A stretch of DNA of 28,992 nucleotides, taken from IMG/VR virus record IMGVR_UViG_3300025705_000014, positions 1 to 28,992 of that record; one strand, given 5' to 3'. This DNA is from a virus. The position numbers were made by a program, and so were the translations under genes. Under the pieces are notes generated by a model. That model saw nothing but the letters and a program-made list of their open reading frames with translations. It had not been told where the DNA came from and made no database searches. Below, one piece after another: positions 1 through 7,945 of the stretch. The number at the start of each line of letters is the position of its first letter. Position 1 is the first letter of the stretch.

Positions 1-1
1 A

Positions 2-1297
2 TTAACAACTGCACAAGTTAGAAGTAAGGTATCTGCTGGAACTGGGATTAGTTACAATTCATCTACAGGTGTAATAACCAATACAGTTACAAACACAAAT
101 ACTCAACTTTCCGATGAAGCGGTTGCTGAAATAGTTACAAAAGCTGGGTTTATAAAAACAGATACTAACACCCAATTATCAGCAGCTCAAGTAAGAGCTA
201 ACTTCTCAGCTGGTACTAACGTATCAATAACTTCCGCAGGTGTAATATCATCAACGGATACAAACACCACTTATTCAGTTGGTGATGGTGGGTTAACACA
301 AAAGAATTTTACCTCAACATTAAAAACTAAGTTAGATGGAATAGCAACTGGAGCAAACAACTATAGTTTCCCTTACACAGTTTCATCAGCTGCTGGTAAT
401 AGTACGGTAGTTCAACGAAATAGTAGTGGTTACATATTTGCTAATTATTTCAATGGTACAGGAACATTTAGTACTTCTGGGGCAACTTCAGGAATGGGAT
501 TATTTACTGGTACAAATGGAACTGATACTTATGGTCGTTCTTATACAGCCGCTGCAGCTAGAGCATTATTAAATGTAGCAGATGGGGCAACTAATGTAAC
601 TAATAACTCTCAAATTGCTAACGGAAGAGGATATATAACATCATATACAGATACAAATACTCAACTTTCCGATGAACAGGTTGCTGAAATAGTTACAAAA
701 GCTGGGTTTGTAAAAACAGATACTAACACCACATATACAGCAGATGGAAACTATGGTATTACTTTAAGTGGAACTACGTTCCGTTTAGAAGATGATAGAA
801 GAAGAAACTCAACTGCAACTGATGTTTATTCAGGTAATACACATGATTTCACTTGGTACGATGCAGATGTAGGTATTAGATGGTACACTGCTGGTGGTGA
901 GGATATGAGATTGTTAGATAATGGTACATTACACGTTGATGGTGATGTTGTAGCATATTCTTCAACAATATCAGATGAAAGACTTAAAGATAACATTAAA
1001 ACAATTGAAAATCCATTAGATAAAATCAAAGCACTTAGAGGTGTTGAGTATGATTGGAATAATGGTAATAGAAAAGGTAAACATGATTTAGGGCTTATAG
1101 CACAAGAAGTTGAATCGGTTATTCCTGATATAGTACATGAACACACACTACCATATGTAGAAGGTGAGGAAGATACACTATATAAGACTGTAGATTATGA
1201 AAAAATGGTAGCAGTTCTAATTGAAGGTATGAAAGAACAACAAACTCAGATAGATTCGTTAAAATCGGAACTAACTGAAATCAAAGGGAAGTTGTAA
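2..1297 (+). CDS. Tail fibre, C-terminal part, with S74 self-cleaving chaperone (partial at left edge)
   Basis: The frame is open from base 2 with no stop, so the gene enters from the left and the ATG at 494 is internal. About 431 residues are visible. The body is rich in Thr, Asn, Ser and Gly with short beta-like segments, as in fibrous receptor-binding proteins, and carries a duplicated block (NTNTQLSDE...VAEIVTKAGF). The last ~108 residues form a peptidase S74 / intramolecular chaperone domain: SDERLK, with Ser at window residue 324 and Lys at 329 (the Ser-Lys dyad spacing of the endosialidase family), then GLIAQEVE and a coiled-coil end (QTQIDSLKSELTEIK). In this family the C-terminal chaperone trimerises the fibre and cuts itself off before the Ser. 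The stop overlaps the next start (TAATG). The domain call is strong; the receptor is unknown. Confidence 0.88.
   Translation, partial: LTTAQVRSKVSAGTGISYNSSTGVITNTVTNTNTQLSDEAVAEIVTKAGFIKTDTNTQLSAAQVRANFSAGTNVSITSAGVISSTDTNTTYSVGDGGLTQKNFTSTLKTKLDGIATGANNYSFPYTVSSAAGNSTVVQRNSSGYIFANYFNGTGTFSTSGATSGMGLFTGTNGTDTYGRSYTAAAARALLNVADGATNVTNNSQIANGRGYITSYTDTNTQLSDEQVAEIVTKAGFVKTDTNTTYTADGNYGITLSGTTFRLEDDRRRNSTATDVYSGNTHDFTWYDADVGIRWYTAGGEDMRLLDNGTLHVDGDVVAYSSTISDERLKDNIKTIENPLDKIKALRGVEYDWNNGNRKGKHDLGLIAQEVESVIPDIVHEHTLPYVEGEEDTLYKTVDYEKMVAVLIEGMKEQQTQIDSLKSELTEIKGKL
95..172 (+). repeat. 78-bp direct repeat in fibre gene, copy 1
   Basis: This segment matches 653-730 at about 75 of 78 bases, 558 bp apart. 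It encodes the module TNTQLSDE-VAEIVTKAGF-KTDTNT. The near identity at DNA level points to a recent duplication or gene conversion inside the fibre. Confidence 0.85.
653..730 (+). repeat. 78-bp direct repeat in fibre gene, copy 2
   Basis: Second copy of the segment at 95-172. It differs at three positions, giving DEQV instead of DEAV and GFVK instead of GFIK. A shorter related piece (NTQLSAAQVR) follows copy 1, so the fibre shaft seems to be built from related modules. Confidence 0.85.
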
Positions 1298-1740
1298 TGG
1301 CATTAGCAGCATCAGGTCAGATATCAATTAGTCAAATCAATACTGAGTTGGGTAGAACATCTACCACAGCCAATACTTCATTAACACAATGTAGTGATGG
1401 GACTAATGGTACTATTAATACGGCAAATGCAGCCGCTGATAGACCAGATAGAACAGCACCTCATTCAATGAGTGAATTTTATTCATATAACCACACCTTA
1501 TCAGCTTTAAAAGATTTTCTTGGTACTACCTTTTCTGAAAGAGGTGAAGTTTGTGGTAATGAGCCTGAGACTAAATATTGGCACGATGGTTCAGGAGAAT
1601 CCCCAGCAATAGGTGATTTGATATATACTGATTCAGCTGGTTCAACGGAACTTAGTGATGGGTGGATTGGCTTATCTACTACGACTGGATTACAATATGC
1701 TTCAGAGGTGAAAGAACTTTACCTATGTAGAAAAAAATAG
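1297..1740 (+). CDS. Small tail-associated structural protein
   Basis: 147 residues. It starts with ATG overlapping the fibre stop (TAATG), so it is probably made by termination-reinitiation with the fibre. The N-terminus (ASGQISISQINTELGR) and the segment RTAPHSMSEFYSYNH resemble a short motif common in phage tail and fibre-associated proteins, where a 'GxISxSxIxxELG' stretch is followed by a 'hSMSEFY' stretch. The remainder, with two Cys near residues 86 and 143, is not recognised. The role is inferred from position and this motif only; it could be a fibre accessory or a tip protein. Confidence 0.6.
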   Translation: MALAASGQISISQINTELGRTSTTANTSLTQCSDGTNGTINTANAAADRPDRTAPHSMSEFYSYNHTLSALKDFLGTTFSERGEVCGNEPETKYWHDGSGESPAIGDLIYTDSAGSTELSDGWIGLSTTTGLQYASEVKELYLCRKK

Positions 1741-1767
1741 ATAACTATCTGATTATCAGATAGCTAT
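1741..1767 (+). other. Hairpin after fibre operon
   Basis: CTATCTGA (1745-1752) and TCAGATAG (1756-1763) are perfect inverted repeats around a TTA loop. The pairing extends to about 12 bp with one mismatch. No T-run follows, so it is not a classic intrinsic terminator. It may protect the mRNA 3' end or act as a weak terminator. Confidence 0.5.
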
Positions 1768-1833
1768 GATAGTGATAGTGAAAAGTACTGAGTATCAATA
1801 AGTTATGAATCTAAGTGATTCTTAAAGATTCTC

Positions 1834-1842
1834 ATATTTATA
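1834..1842 (+). promoter_or_regulatory. Candidate late promoter (TATTTATA) for neck genes
   Basis: ATATTTATA, 22 bases before the gp13-like start. It is one of seven such intergenic sites in the window. No TTTG box lies about 19 bases upstream. Confidence 0.55.
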
Positions 1843-1864
1843 TAAAAGAATTAGGAGATTATAA

Positions 1865-3025
1865 ATGGCAGTAAACATTCCAATATGGCCGGGTTCATCA
1901 TCATTTTCAGCTGGTAATACACCATTTGGACATTATGATACCGATTCAGAATTTCAATCATCAGTTGATAAGACAGCTGAATGGTGCGCAAAACGATTAG
2001 GTTATCCTATAGTTGATATAGAACTGCAGGATATAAACTTCTATGCTTGTTTCGAAGAAGCAACTACAGAATACTCATCTCAAGTTAATCAATTTAATAT
2101 TAGAGAAAATTTACTTAATCTAAAAGGACACCCTACATCATCTAATGTATCTCAAACTCAACTTGATGCAAACTTAGGTGGTTTAGTAACATTAGCTAAA
2201 GATTATGGTACAGAAGCTGGTAGTGGTGGTAGTGTAACATATTATACTGGTTCATTTGAAGCTAAAAAAGGACAGCAAGTTTACGATTTAAAAGATGTAT
2301 CTAATTCAGGCGCATCTTTAGAAGTAGGTACTATAGGAGTTGATGAATTTGAAATCAAAAAGATGATGCATAACGCACCACCTGCGATGGTAAGATACTT
2401 TGACCCATTTGTAGGAACTGGTTTAGGTTCACAACAAATGATGGATACTTTTGGATGGGGTAATTACTCACCAGGTGTTTCATTTATGATGCAACCACTT
2501 TATGATGATTTATTAAGGTTACAAGCAATTGAACTTAATGATATGGTTCGTAAATCTCAATATGGATTTGATATTCAGAATAACAGAGTTAGATTATTCC
2601 CAATACCTGAAACACCATATACAGTACACTTCCATTATGTATTATTATCAGAAAGAAATAATCCAATAGTGGCTACTTCTGTAGTATCTGATTATTCTAA
2701 TGTAAGATACGATAGAATTGAGTATAGTAAGATTAATCACGTTGGAAAACGATGGATTGAAAAATATACATTAGCATTAGCTAAAGAAATGTTAGGTGCA
2801 GTAAGAGCTAAGTTTAGTTCAGTACCAATTCCTAACTCAGAAATAACATTAGATGGTGCAGATTTAAGAAGCGAAGCTGCTACTGAAAAAGAAATCTTAA
2901 TTACAGAATTAAGAGAGAATTTAGAAGCTACTTCTAGAAAAGCATTACTTCAAGCACAGCAAGAAGAATCAGAAGCAATGGAATCTACATTAAATAGAGT
3001 ACCTAGGGCAATTTATATAGGGTAA
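1865..3025 (+). CDS. Neck protein, gp13-like
   Basis: 386 residues, with an AGGAG ribosome site 9 bases before the ATG. The N-terminal segment 'AEWCAKRLGYPIVDIELQDINFYACFEEATTEYSSQVNQ' (read in part) has the form of T4-type gp13 and related head-completion proteins, where a predicted helix 'LGxPxVxVELxDxxxxxxxxEA' opens the protein. Further along come FDPFVGTG, a region rich in Met and aromatic residues, and a charged helical C-terminus. Gp13 with gp14 forms the neck that closes the filled head and docks the tail. It is the first gene of a neck-sheath-tube series and is followed 3 bases later by the gp14-like gene, which supports the call. Confidence 0.7.
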   Translation: MAVNIPIWPGSSSFSAGNTPFGHYDTDSEFQSSVDKTAEWCAKRLGYPIVDIELQDINFYACFEEATTEYSSQVNQFNIRENLLNLKGHPTSSNVSQTQLDANLGGLVTLAKDYGTEAGSGGSVTYYTGSFEAKKGQQVYDLKDVSNSGASLEVGTIGVDEFEIKKMMHNAPPAMVRYFDPFVGTGLGSQQMMDTFGWGNYSPGVSFMMQPLYDDLLRLQAIELNDMVRKSQYGFDIQNNRVRLFPIPETPYTVHFHYVLLSERNNPIVATSVVSDYSNVRYDRIEYSKINHVGKRWIEKYTLALAKEMLGAVRAKFSSVPIPNSEITLDGADLRSEAATEKEILITELRENLEATSRKALLQAQQEESEAMESTLNRVPRAIYIG

Positions 3026-3028
3026 ATT

Positions 3029-3556
3029 ATGGCATTATTCGGTGGACAAAGAGATATGGCTCTGTTTAGTAAAATAAACAAAGAGTTAATTACAGATATC
3101 ATAGATACTGAAGTGTATTACTATAAGGTCATCATAGAAGATACAAAACAAAACTTATATGGTGAAGGTAAAAATAAGGTATATTACAATCCTGTAAAAA
3201 TACCAACATTAGTTGATAGAACAAATGCTGAAGCTGTATTCGATGAATTTGGTTCATCTTATACTAGAAGTGTAAACTTTTACTTCCTAAGAGATATTTT
3301 AAAAGAGAAAAACATACTTCCTGCAATTGGTGATGTAATAGAATGGAATGATGAACAACATATTGTAGATGTAACATTCCAAAATCAATTCGTTGCTGGT
3401 AAAAACCCAACTACTTGGGATGGTGGTGATGAGCATGGGTATAGTGTATCTATTATATGTGAAACGCATGTAGCTAGAAGAAGTCAACTAAAATTAAAAG
3501 ATGATTTTAGAGTAGGTGTTAATAAAGATAATAATGATTTACCAATAGGAATCTAA
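3029..3556 (+). CDS. Neck protein, gp14-like
   Basis: 175 residues, shorter than T4 gp14 (256). It starts 3 bases after the gp13-like stop, so the two are co-translated. Features resembling gp14 relatives are the core 'YYYKVIIEDTKQNLYGEGKN' (partial), a FLRDILKEKN helix, then 'LPAIGDVIEWNDEQHIVDV' and QFVAGKNP. The 'GDxIxWNDxxxxVD' stretch is the most telling. In T4 gp14 works with gp13 in the head-tail connection. An alternative start at the second Met (residue 10) is possible. Family assignment is from motif reading plus order (13-14-15-18-19). Confidence 0.62.
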   Translation: MALFGGQRDMALFSKINKELITDIIDTEVYYYKVIIEDTKQNLYGEGKNKVYYNPVKIPTLVDRTNAEAVFDEFGSSYTRSVNFYFLRDILKEKNILPAIGDVIEWNDEQHIVDVTFQNQFVAGKNPTTWDGGDEHGYSVSIICETHVARRSQLKLKDDFRVGVNKDNNDLPIGI

Positions 3557-3557
3557 A

Positions 3558-4361
3558 ATGGCACAACGATACAGAACACATAGAGATGATAAGATAGATT
3601 TGAAAAGAACTCAGAATTCTTTTTCAGATGACCCTATGTTAGATAAATCTAAACAGATATCTCGTAGAAACGATGATGTAAAAAATGTATCTGTTGGGAT
3701 ATATGATATAGATTTAGCATTTAAAAGTTTTTTAGAAACTGATGTTAAACCTATTATAGAAGAGAATGGAAAGTTTATTCCTGTTCCTGTAATGTATGCA
3801 AATGCAGAAAATTGGTCATCAGCACAGAGAGATGGGTTTCTAAAAGATAACAATGGTAAAGTACAAACACCTCTTATTTCATTTAAAAGAAACGCATTAG
3901 ATGTGAATACTGAAATATCTAAACTAAAAGTTAGAACTGATTTAGATTCTTCACAAGCGTTTGTTAAAACATATTCAAAAGAAAATAGATACGATTCATT
4001 CTCACAACTTACAGACCAACAACCTGTAACAGAACATTATATAGTAGACAGACCTGATTATGTAAATTTAACATACGATGTTATAATATGGTGTGATTTT
4101 ATGGAAGATTTGAATAAGTTAGTAGAGCAAATCATATACTTTCAAGGTGGTACATTTGGTGAACGATATAAATTCCAAATAAAAGGTGAATCATATTCAT
4201 TTGATACAACTAATGGGGTAGGTGAAGAGAGAATAGTAAAAGCTAATGTATCTCTTACAGCCAAAGCATATATAGTGCCAGAACAGACTGGATTGAAGAT
4301 AAATACTTCAAAAGCATTTGGTTCTTCAAAGGTTGTTTGGAAATTAAACCCAAAAATTTAA
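3558..4361 (+). CDS. Tail sheath stabilizer / tail completion protein, gp15-like
   Basis: 267 residues, close to T4 gp15 (272). Shared features are FIPVPVMYAN near residue 75 (T4: FIRVPITYAS), a 'PLISFKR' strand, then DRPDYVNLTYDVIIW and EDLNKLVEQIIYFQGG (T4 has YELSIFTRYEDDMFQIVEQI). Gp15 caps the finished sheath and tube and joins the tail to the neck. The start is one base after the preceding stop. The charged N-terminal ~45 residues are an extension relative to T4. The order and these paired motifs make the call fairly firm. Confidence 0.75.
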   Translation: MAQRYRTHRDDKIDLKRTQNSFSDDPMLDKSKQISRRNDDVKNVSVGIYDIDLAFKSFLETDVKPIIEENGKFIPVPVMYANAENWSSAQRDGFLKDNNGKVQTPLISFKRNALDVNTEISKLKVRTDLDSSQAFVKTYSKENRYDSFSQLTDQQPVTEHYIVDRPDYVNLTYDVIIWCDFMEDLNKLVEQIIYFQGGTFGERYKFQIKGESYSFDTTNGVGEERIVKANVSLTAKAYIVPEQTGLKINTSKAFGSSKVVWKLNPKI

Positions 4362-4380
4362 TCTTTACAAAAATAATTTC

Positions 4381-4389
4381 ATATTTATA
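4381..4389 (+). promoter_or_regulatory. Candidate late promoter (TATTTATA)
   Basis: ATATTTATA, 40 bases before the start at 4430, in an AT-rich gap after the gp15-like gene. Confidence 0.5.
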
Positions 4390-4429
4390 TACACATAAAG
4401 TATAATAATTAAATTTAAAAACAAAAGTT

Positions 4430-4729
4430 ATGGCAGAAGTAAACACAATCAAAGAAAAAGAAGTTATCAATATCGATGAAAAAGATATTGCTAAAGTTAA
4501 AGAATTCAGAACCGAGTTTGCTGAGGTTACAGCAAGAATTGGTGAGATAGAGGTAGAACGTTTGAATGCAGTAATGATATTAGAAAATATTACAGCTGCA
4601 CAATCAAATTTATCTGACAAGTTTAGGTCTTTAAGAAGTGGAGAGCGTGAAATCACCGAAGAATTTCAAAAGAAATATGGTGAAGGAGAGTTTAACATAG
4701 AAGAAGGTACTTTTACACCTATCTCATAA
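4430..4729 (+). CDS. Small coiled-coil protein of unknown function
   Basis: 99 residues, acidic and strongly helical: about residues 17-75 read as one long amphipathic or coiled-coil helix (heptad-like Ile, Val and Leu in VKEFRTEFAEVTARIGEIEV and the following stretch), then a short tail rich in Glu and Gly. There are no Cys and no membrane segment. It has its own candidate late promoter and sits between gp15-like and sheath genes, so it is expected late in infection and may be a minor virion or assembly factor. I do not recognise the family. Confidence 0.6.
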   Translation: MAEVNTIKEKEVINIDEKDIAKVKEFRTEFAEVTARIGEIEVERLNAVMILENITAAQSNLSDKFRSLRSGEREITEEFQKKYGEGEFNIEEGTFTPIS

Positions 4730-4755
4730 ATATAATCGTTTTGAGTTTTTTGATG

Positions 4756-4763
4756 TATTTATA
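4756..4763 (+). promoter_or_regulatory. Candidate late promoter (TATTTATA) for tail sheath
   Basis: TATTTATA preceded by G instead of A, 39 bases before the sheath start. Confidence 0.5.
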
Positions 4764-4802
4764 GATATAATAAAAACCAAAAGAAATTAATAGGAGAATA
4801 AA

Positions 4803-7205
4803 ATGGCAGAAAGAATAGTAAGTCCTGGAGTATTTACAAGAGAAAAGGACTTGTCATTTCTACCTCAAGGGATTGGCGAAATTGGAGCAGCATTAGTAGG
4901 TTCAACATTAAAAGGACCAGCATTCGTTCCAACAACAGTATCATCATTTTCAGAGTTTCAGCAAGTATTCGGTGGATTGACTTTAGATTCATATTTACCA
5001 TATACGGCTCAAACTTACTTAGAAGATGCTGGAACAGCAACAATCGTTAGAGTATTAGGAAAAGACGGGTACACTCTGGAAAACCCAATAGCATTGAAAG
5101 TATCATCATCACTTGGTGAGAAAGTAGTAGCAGTACTACACCCAACACATGAAATTGTATCAGATGTAGATGTATTTGATGATTCAGCAATTGCTGACCA
5201 TTTCGGTAGTACACCAGTATCAGCATCTTTGTTTACATTAACTGTAAATGGTTCTGAAGCTGTATCAACAGATTACTCAGCATCATTAAACCCAACAAGC
5301 GATAACTATTTCACAAAATCATTTGGATTTTCTCCAAAAGGTTCTGAAGAAGCTTATGTTTTATCAAACTTTAAAAACTTCCAATCAGATGTATTTGCAT
5401 TAGATGGGGAGATTCCTGTAGTAACATTGGATGTTTTAAAAGATGTAGATTACACAAAAGCTTATACTGAAGCATCTACTCCGTGGATTACTTCACAAAA
5501 AGTAGGTGGTAACACAACTAACTTAATTAAATTCCATACACTATCTCATGGTACGGCAACTAACTACGAATTTAAAATCGGTATTCAAGATGTTAAAGTA
5601 GCTGGTTCAGTTCCTGGTTCTGAGTATGGTTCATTTACTGTAGTAGTACGAAGAGTAGACCAAGATAAGATTGCTGGTTCACCATTCGTAGGCATAGTTG
5701 ATTCAGATATCAGACCAAACTTAGTTGAACAATTTCAAGGTGTTAACTTAGATCCTGATTCACCAAACTTTATCGTAAGAGTAATTGGTGATAAGTATAT
5801 TACTGTAGATGATGATGGTAAATTATCAACAAATGGTGATTACGCTAACAATTCAGCAAATATTAGAGTTGAAGCTTCACCAGCAGTAATGAACAAAGCA
5901 ATTGATGAAACTTTAGTACCTTTCGGATTTGGAGCATTACAAAATCCATTCGGAACTAAATTCGATTTACCTGCACCAACTATGGTATCTAACCAACAAA
6001 TCAATCAATCATATAATCCTAAGAAATTCTACGGATTAGATTTTGATTTCGCAGTTAACGATAATAGAAACTTCCTATCACCAACTCCTGATTCGGCAAC
6101 GGCAGTAGTAGGTACGGCATTCTATTTAGGTGATTATAACCAAGAAGCTGGAGCTAACTACCCATCATCAGCATCACCAAATACTGATAAAATATCATTA
6201 GATAACGCTAAAACTACGATTAACTCTCGTAAGTTCTTAGTACCATTTCAAGGTGGATTTGATGGATTCAAACCTTCTAGAGTTGTATCTTTAGGAAACG
6301 ATATTGTTTCTGGAAATACGCAAGGATGGGATTGTTCATCAAACACAGCAGCTGGTACATTAGCATATAGAAAAGCAATTAACGCTGTATCTAATCCTGA
6401 TGAATTTGATATCAATATGTTAGTAATTCCTGGTCTTATCCACAGATTACATTCTTCAGTAACAACATTTGCTAAAGATATGTGTGAAGATAGACAAGAT
6501 ACATTCTTTATTATGGATGCATCAGCATGGGGTGATTCAATTTCAACGGCAGTTAACGCTGTTCAACCATTTGATTCAAACTATGTAGCATCTTACTACC
6601 CTTGGGTTAAGATACTGAATACTGACAAAAACAAACCTGTTTGGGTTCCGCCATCTGTAGTACTTCCGGGTGTTATAGCATTTAATGACCAAGTTGCAGC
6701 CGAATGGTTCGCACCTGCTGGTTTAAATAGAGGTGGATTAACTTCAGTAATTGAAGCTAAGACAAGATTGACTAGAGTTGAGAGAGATGCACTTTACGAA
6801 GGTAGATTGAATCCTATCGCAACATTCCCTGGTCAGGGTGTAACTGTATTTGGACAGAAAACATTACAAGCAAAACCATCGGCATTGGATAGAATCAATG
6901 TAAGAAGATTGTTAATCGCAGTGAAGAAATTCATCGCATCATCTACTCGTTACTTAGTGTTCGAAAACAACACAGCAGCTACGAGAAATAGATTCCTATC
7001 AATCGTTAATCCTTACTTAGAATCAATTCAACAAAGACAAGGTTTATACGCATTTAGAGTGAAGATGGATGAAACCAACAACACACCAGATGTAATCGAT
7101 AGAAATATAATGGTGGGTGAGATATTCTTACAACCAGCAAAAACAGCAGAATTTATAGTTCTTGACTTCAACGTACTACCAACTGGAGCAGCATTTCCAG
7201 AATAG
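4803..7205 (+). CDS. Tail sheath protein, gp18-like
   Basis: 800 residues (T4 gp18 has 659). The N-terminus MAERIVSPGVFTREKDLS followed by GAALVGSTLKGPA is the classic sheath start. The C-terminal quarter holds the conserved subtilisin-fold sheath core: GVIAFNDQVAAEWFAPAGLN, RGGL, 'ALYEGRLNPIATFPGQGVTVFGQKT' (in part), INVRRLLIAVKKFI and FENN. The long middle (about residues 100-480) is the variable outer domain. The sheath contracts to drive the tube through the host envelope. An AGGAG site lies 9 bases upstream, a candidate late promoter precedes it and a strong terminator follows, all consistent with high late expression. Confidence 0.97.
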   Translation: MAERIVSPGVFTREKDLSFLPQGIGEIGAALVGSTLKGPAFVPTTVSSFSEFQQVFGGLTLDSYLPYTAQTYLEDAGTATIVRVLGKDGYTLENPIALKVSSSLGEKVVAVLHPTHEIVSDVDVFDDSAIADHFGSTPVSASLFTLTVNGSEAVSTDYSASLNPTSDNYFTKSFGFSPKGSEEAYVLSNFKNFQSDVFALDGEIPVVTLDVLKDVDYTKAYTEASTPWITSQKVGGNTTNLIKFHTLSHGTATNYEFKIGIQDVKVAGSVPGSEYGSFTVVVRRVDQDKIAGSPFVGIVDSDIRPNLVEQFQGVNLDPDSPNFIVRVIGDKYITVDDDGKLSTNGDYANNSANIRVEASPAVMNKAIDETLVPFGFGALQNPFGTKFDLPAPTMVSNQQINQSYNPKKFYGLDFDFAVNDNRNFLSPTPDSATAVVGTAFYLGDYNQEAGANYPSSASPNTDKISLDNAKTTINSRKFLVPFQGGFDGFKPSRVVSLGNDIVSGNTQGWDCSSNTAAGTLAYRKAINAVSNPDEFDINMLVIPGLIHRLHSSVTTFAKDMCEDRQDTFFIMDASAWGDSISTAVNAVQPFDSNYVASYYPWVKILNTDKNKPVWVPPSVVLPGVIAFNDQVAAEWFAPAGLNRGGLTSVIEAKTRLTRVERDALYEGRLNPIATFPGQGVTVFGQKTLQAKPSALDRINVRRLLIAVKKFIASSTRYLVFENNTAATRNRFLSIVNPYLESIQQRQGLYAFRVKMDETNNTPDVIDRNIMVGEIFLQPAKTAEFIVLDFNVLPTGAAFPE

Positions 7206-7220
7206 TATATAAATAATATC

Positions 7221-7260
7221 TTAGTTCCCCTAATATTTTTAGGGGGACTAACTATTTTTT
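7221..7260 (+). terminator. Intrinsic terminator after tail sheath
   Basis: TTAGTTCCCCT pairs with AGGGGGACTAA (11 bp, one G-T wobble) around a TAATATTTTT-type loop, then TATTTTTT. It lies 15 bases after the sheath stop. Confidence 0.88.
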
Positions 7261-7270
7261 AAAAAGAACT

Positions 7271-7279
7271 ATATTTATA
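7271..7279 (+). promoter_or_regulatory. Candidate late promoter (TATTTATA) for tail tube
   Basis: ATATTTATA, 30 bases before the tube start and directly downstream of the sheath terminator, so the tube gene probably has its own transcript. Confidence 0.6.
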
Positions 7280-7309
7280 TTAAAGAATTAGAAACAGAGG
7301 AAAACAAAA

Positions 7310-7798
7310 ATGGCACAATTATTAGACCCAACAGAAGTAATGTTTACATCATTCGAACCGAAGATGTCAAACAGATTCATTATGTACATAGAAGGAATTC
7401 CAGCGTACTTAGTGAAAGCCGCCAACAGACCAGAAATAGCAAATGGTAAAGTTACCATAGACCATATTAATGTTAGAAGATATGTAAAAGGTAGAAGTGA
7501 GTGGAGTAGTTTAACTATATCATTATATGACCCGGTAGTTCCATCAGCAGCACAAGCAGCAATGGAATGGGTAAGATTACACCACGAATCAGTAACAGGC
7601 CGTGATGGTTACTCTGATTTCTACAAAAAAGATATCACATTTAACAGTTTGGGTCCTGTAGGTGATAAAGTAGAAGAGTGGACATTAAAAGGAGCATTTA
7701 TTGAAACAGCAAAGTTCTCAGATATGGACTATACTGGTGAAGATATCGCAACTGTAGATTTAACACTAGCATACGATTACGCAATATTACAATACTAA
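7310..7798 (+). CDS. Tail tube protein, gp19-like
   Basis: 162 residues, matching T4 gp19 (163). Recognisable: SNRFIMYIEGIPAYLVKAANRP (first part), VRRYVKGRSEWSSLTISLYDP, 'AAMEWVRLHHES', GRDGYSDFYKKDI and the C-terminal beta strands 'GAFIETAKFSDMDYTGEDI'. These fit the tube beta-sandwich fold shared with type VI Hcp. It stacks as hexamers to make the inner tail tube. A GAGG site lies upstream, with a terminator before and after, giving a single-gene late unit. The sheath-then-tube order is the usual one for T4-type phages. Confidence 0.95.
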   Translation: MAQLLDPTEVMFTSFEPKMSNRFIMYIEGIPAYLVKAANRPEIANGKVTIDHINVRRYVKGRSEWSSLTISLYDPVVPSAAQAAMEWVRLHHESVTGRDGYSDFYKKDITFNSLGPVGDKVEEWTLKGAFIETAKFSDMDYTGEDIATVDLTLAYDYAILQY

Positions 7799-7830
7799 TT
7801 ATCAAATTATACTAAGTATTACAAATTTAG

Positions 7831-7866
7831 AAACCCTTACTATTAATTTAGTAGGGGTTTTTTCGT
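7831..7866 (+). terminator. Intrinsic terminator after tail tube
   Basis: AAACCCTTACTA (7831-7842) pairs with TAGTAGGGGTTT (7849-7860) with one wobble, loop TTAATT, followed by TTTCGTTT. It lies 32 bases after the tube stop. Confidence 0.9.
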
Positions 7867-7893
7867 TTAATTAGTTTAATTAATATTATTTGT

Positions 7894-7902
7894 ATATTTA
7901 TA
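7894..7902 (+). promoter_or_regulatory. Candidate late promoter (TATTTATA) for tail chaperone genes
   Basis: ATATTTATA, 43 bases before the start at 7946, just after the tube terminator. Confidence 0.55.
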
Positions 7903-7945
7903 TAAGGTTAACCAACATTAAATAAGTTTTAAAACGAGAAACGTT

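Noticed and set aside
494-1297. ATG at 494 as the start of a 267-residue fibre protein
   Set aside because: The same frame is open back to base 2 with continuous fibre-like sequence and a repeat copy, so this Met is internal.
7208-7215. TATAAATA on the + strand right after the sheath stop, a perfect T4-type late promoter octamer
   Set aside because: The sheath terminator follows within a few bases and the tube gene has its own TATTTATA site, so a promoter there would be blocked; more likely chance in AT-rich DNA.
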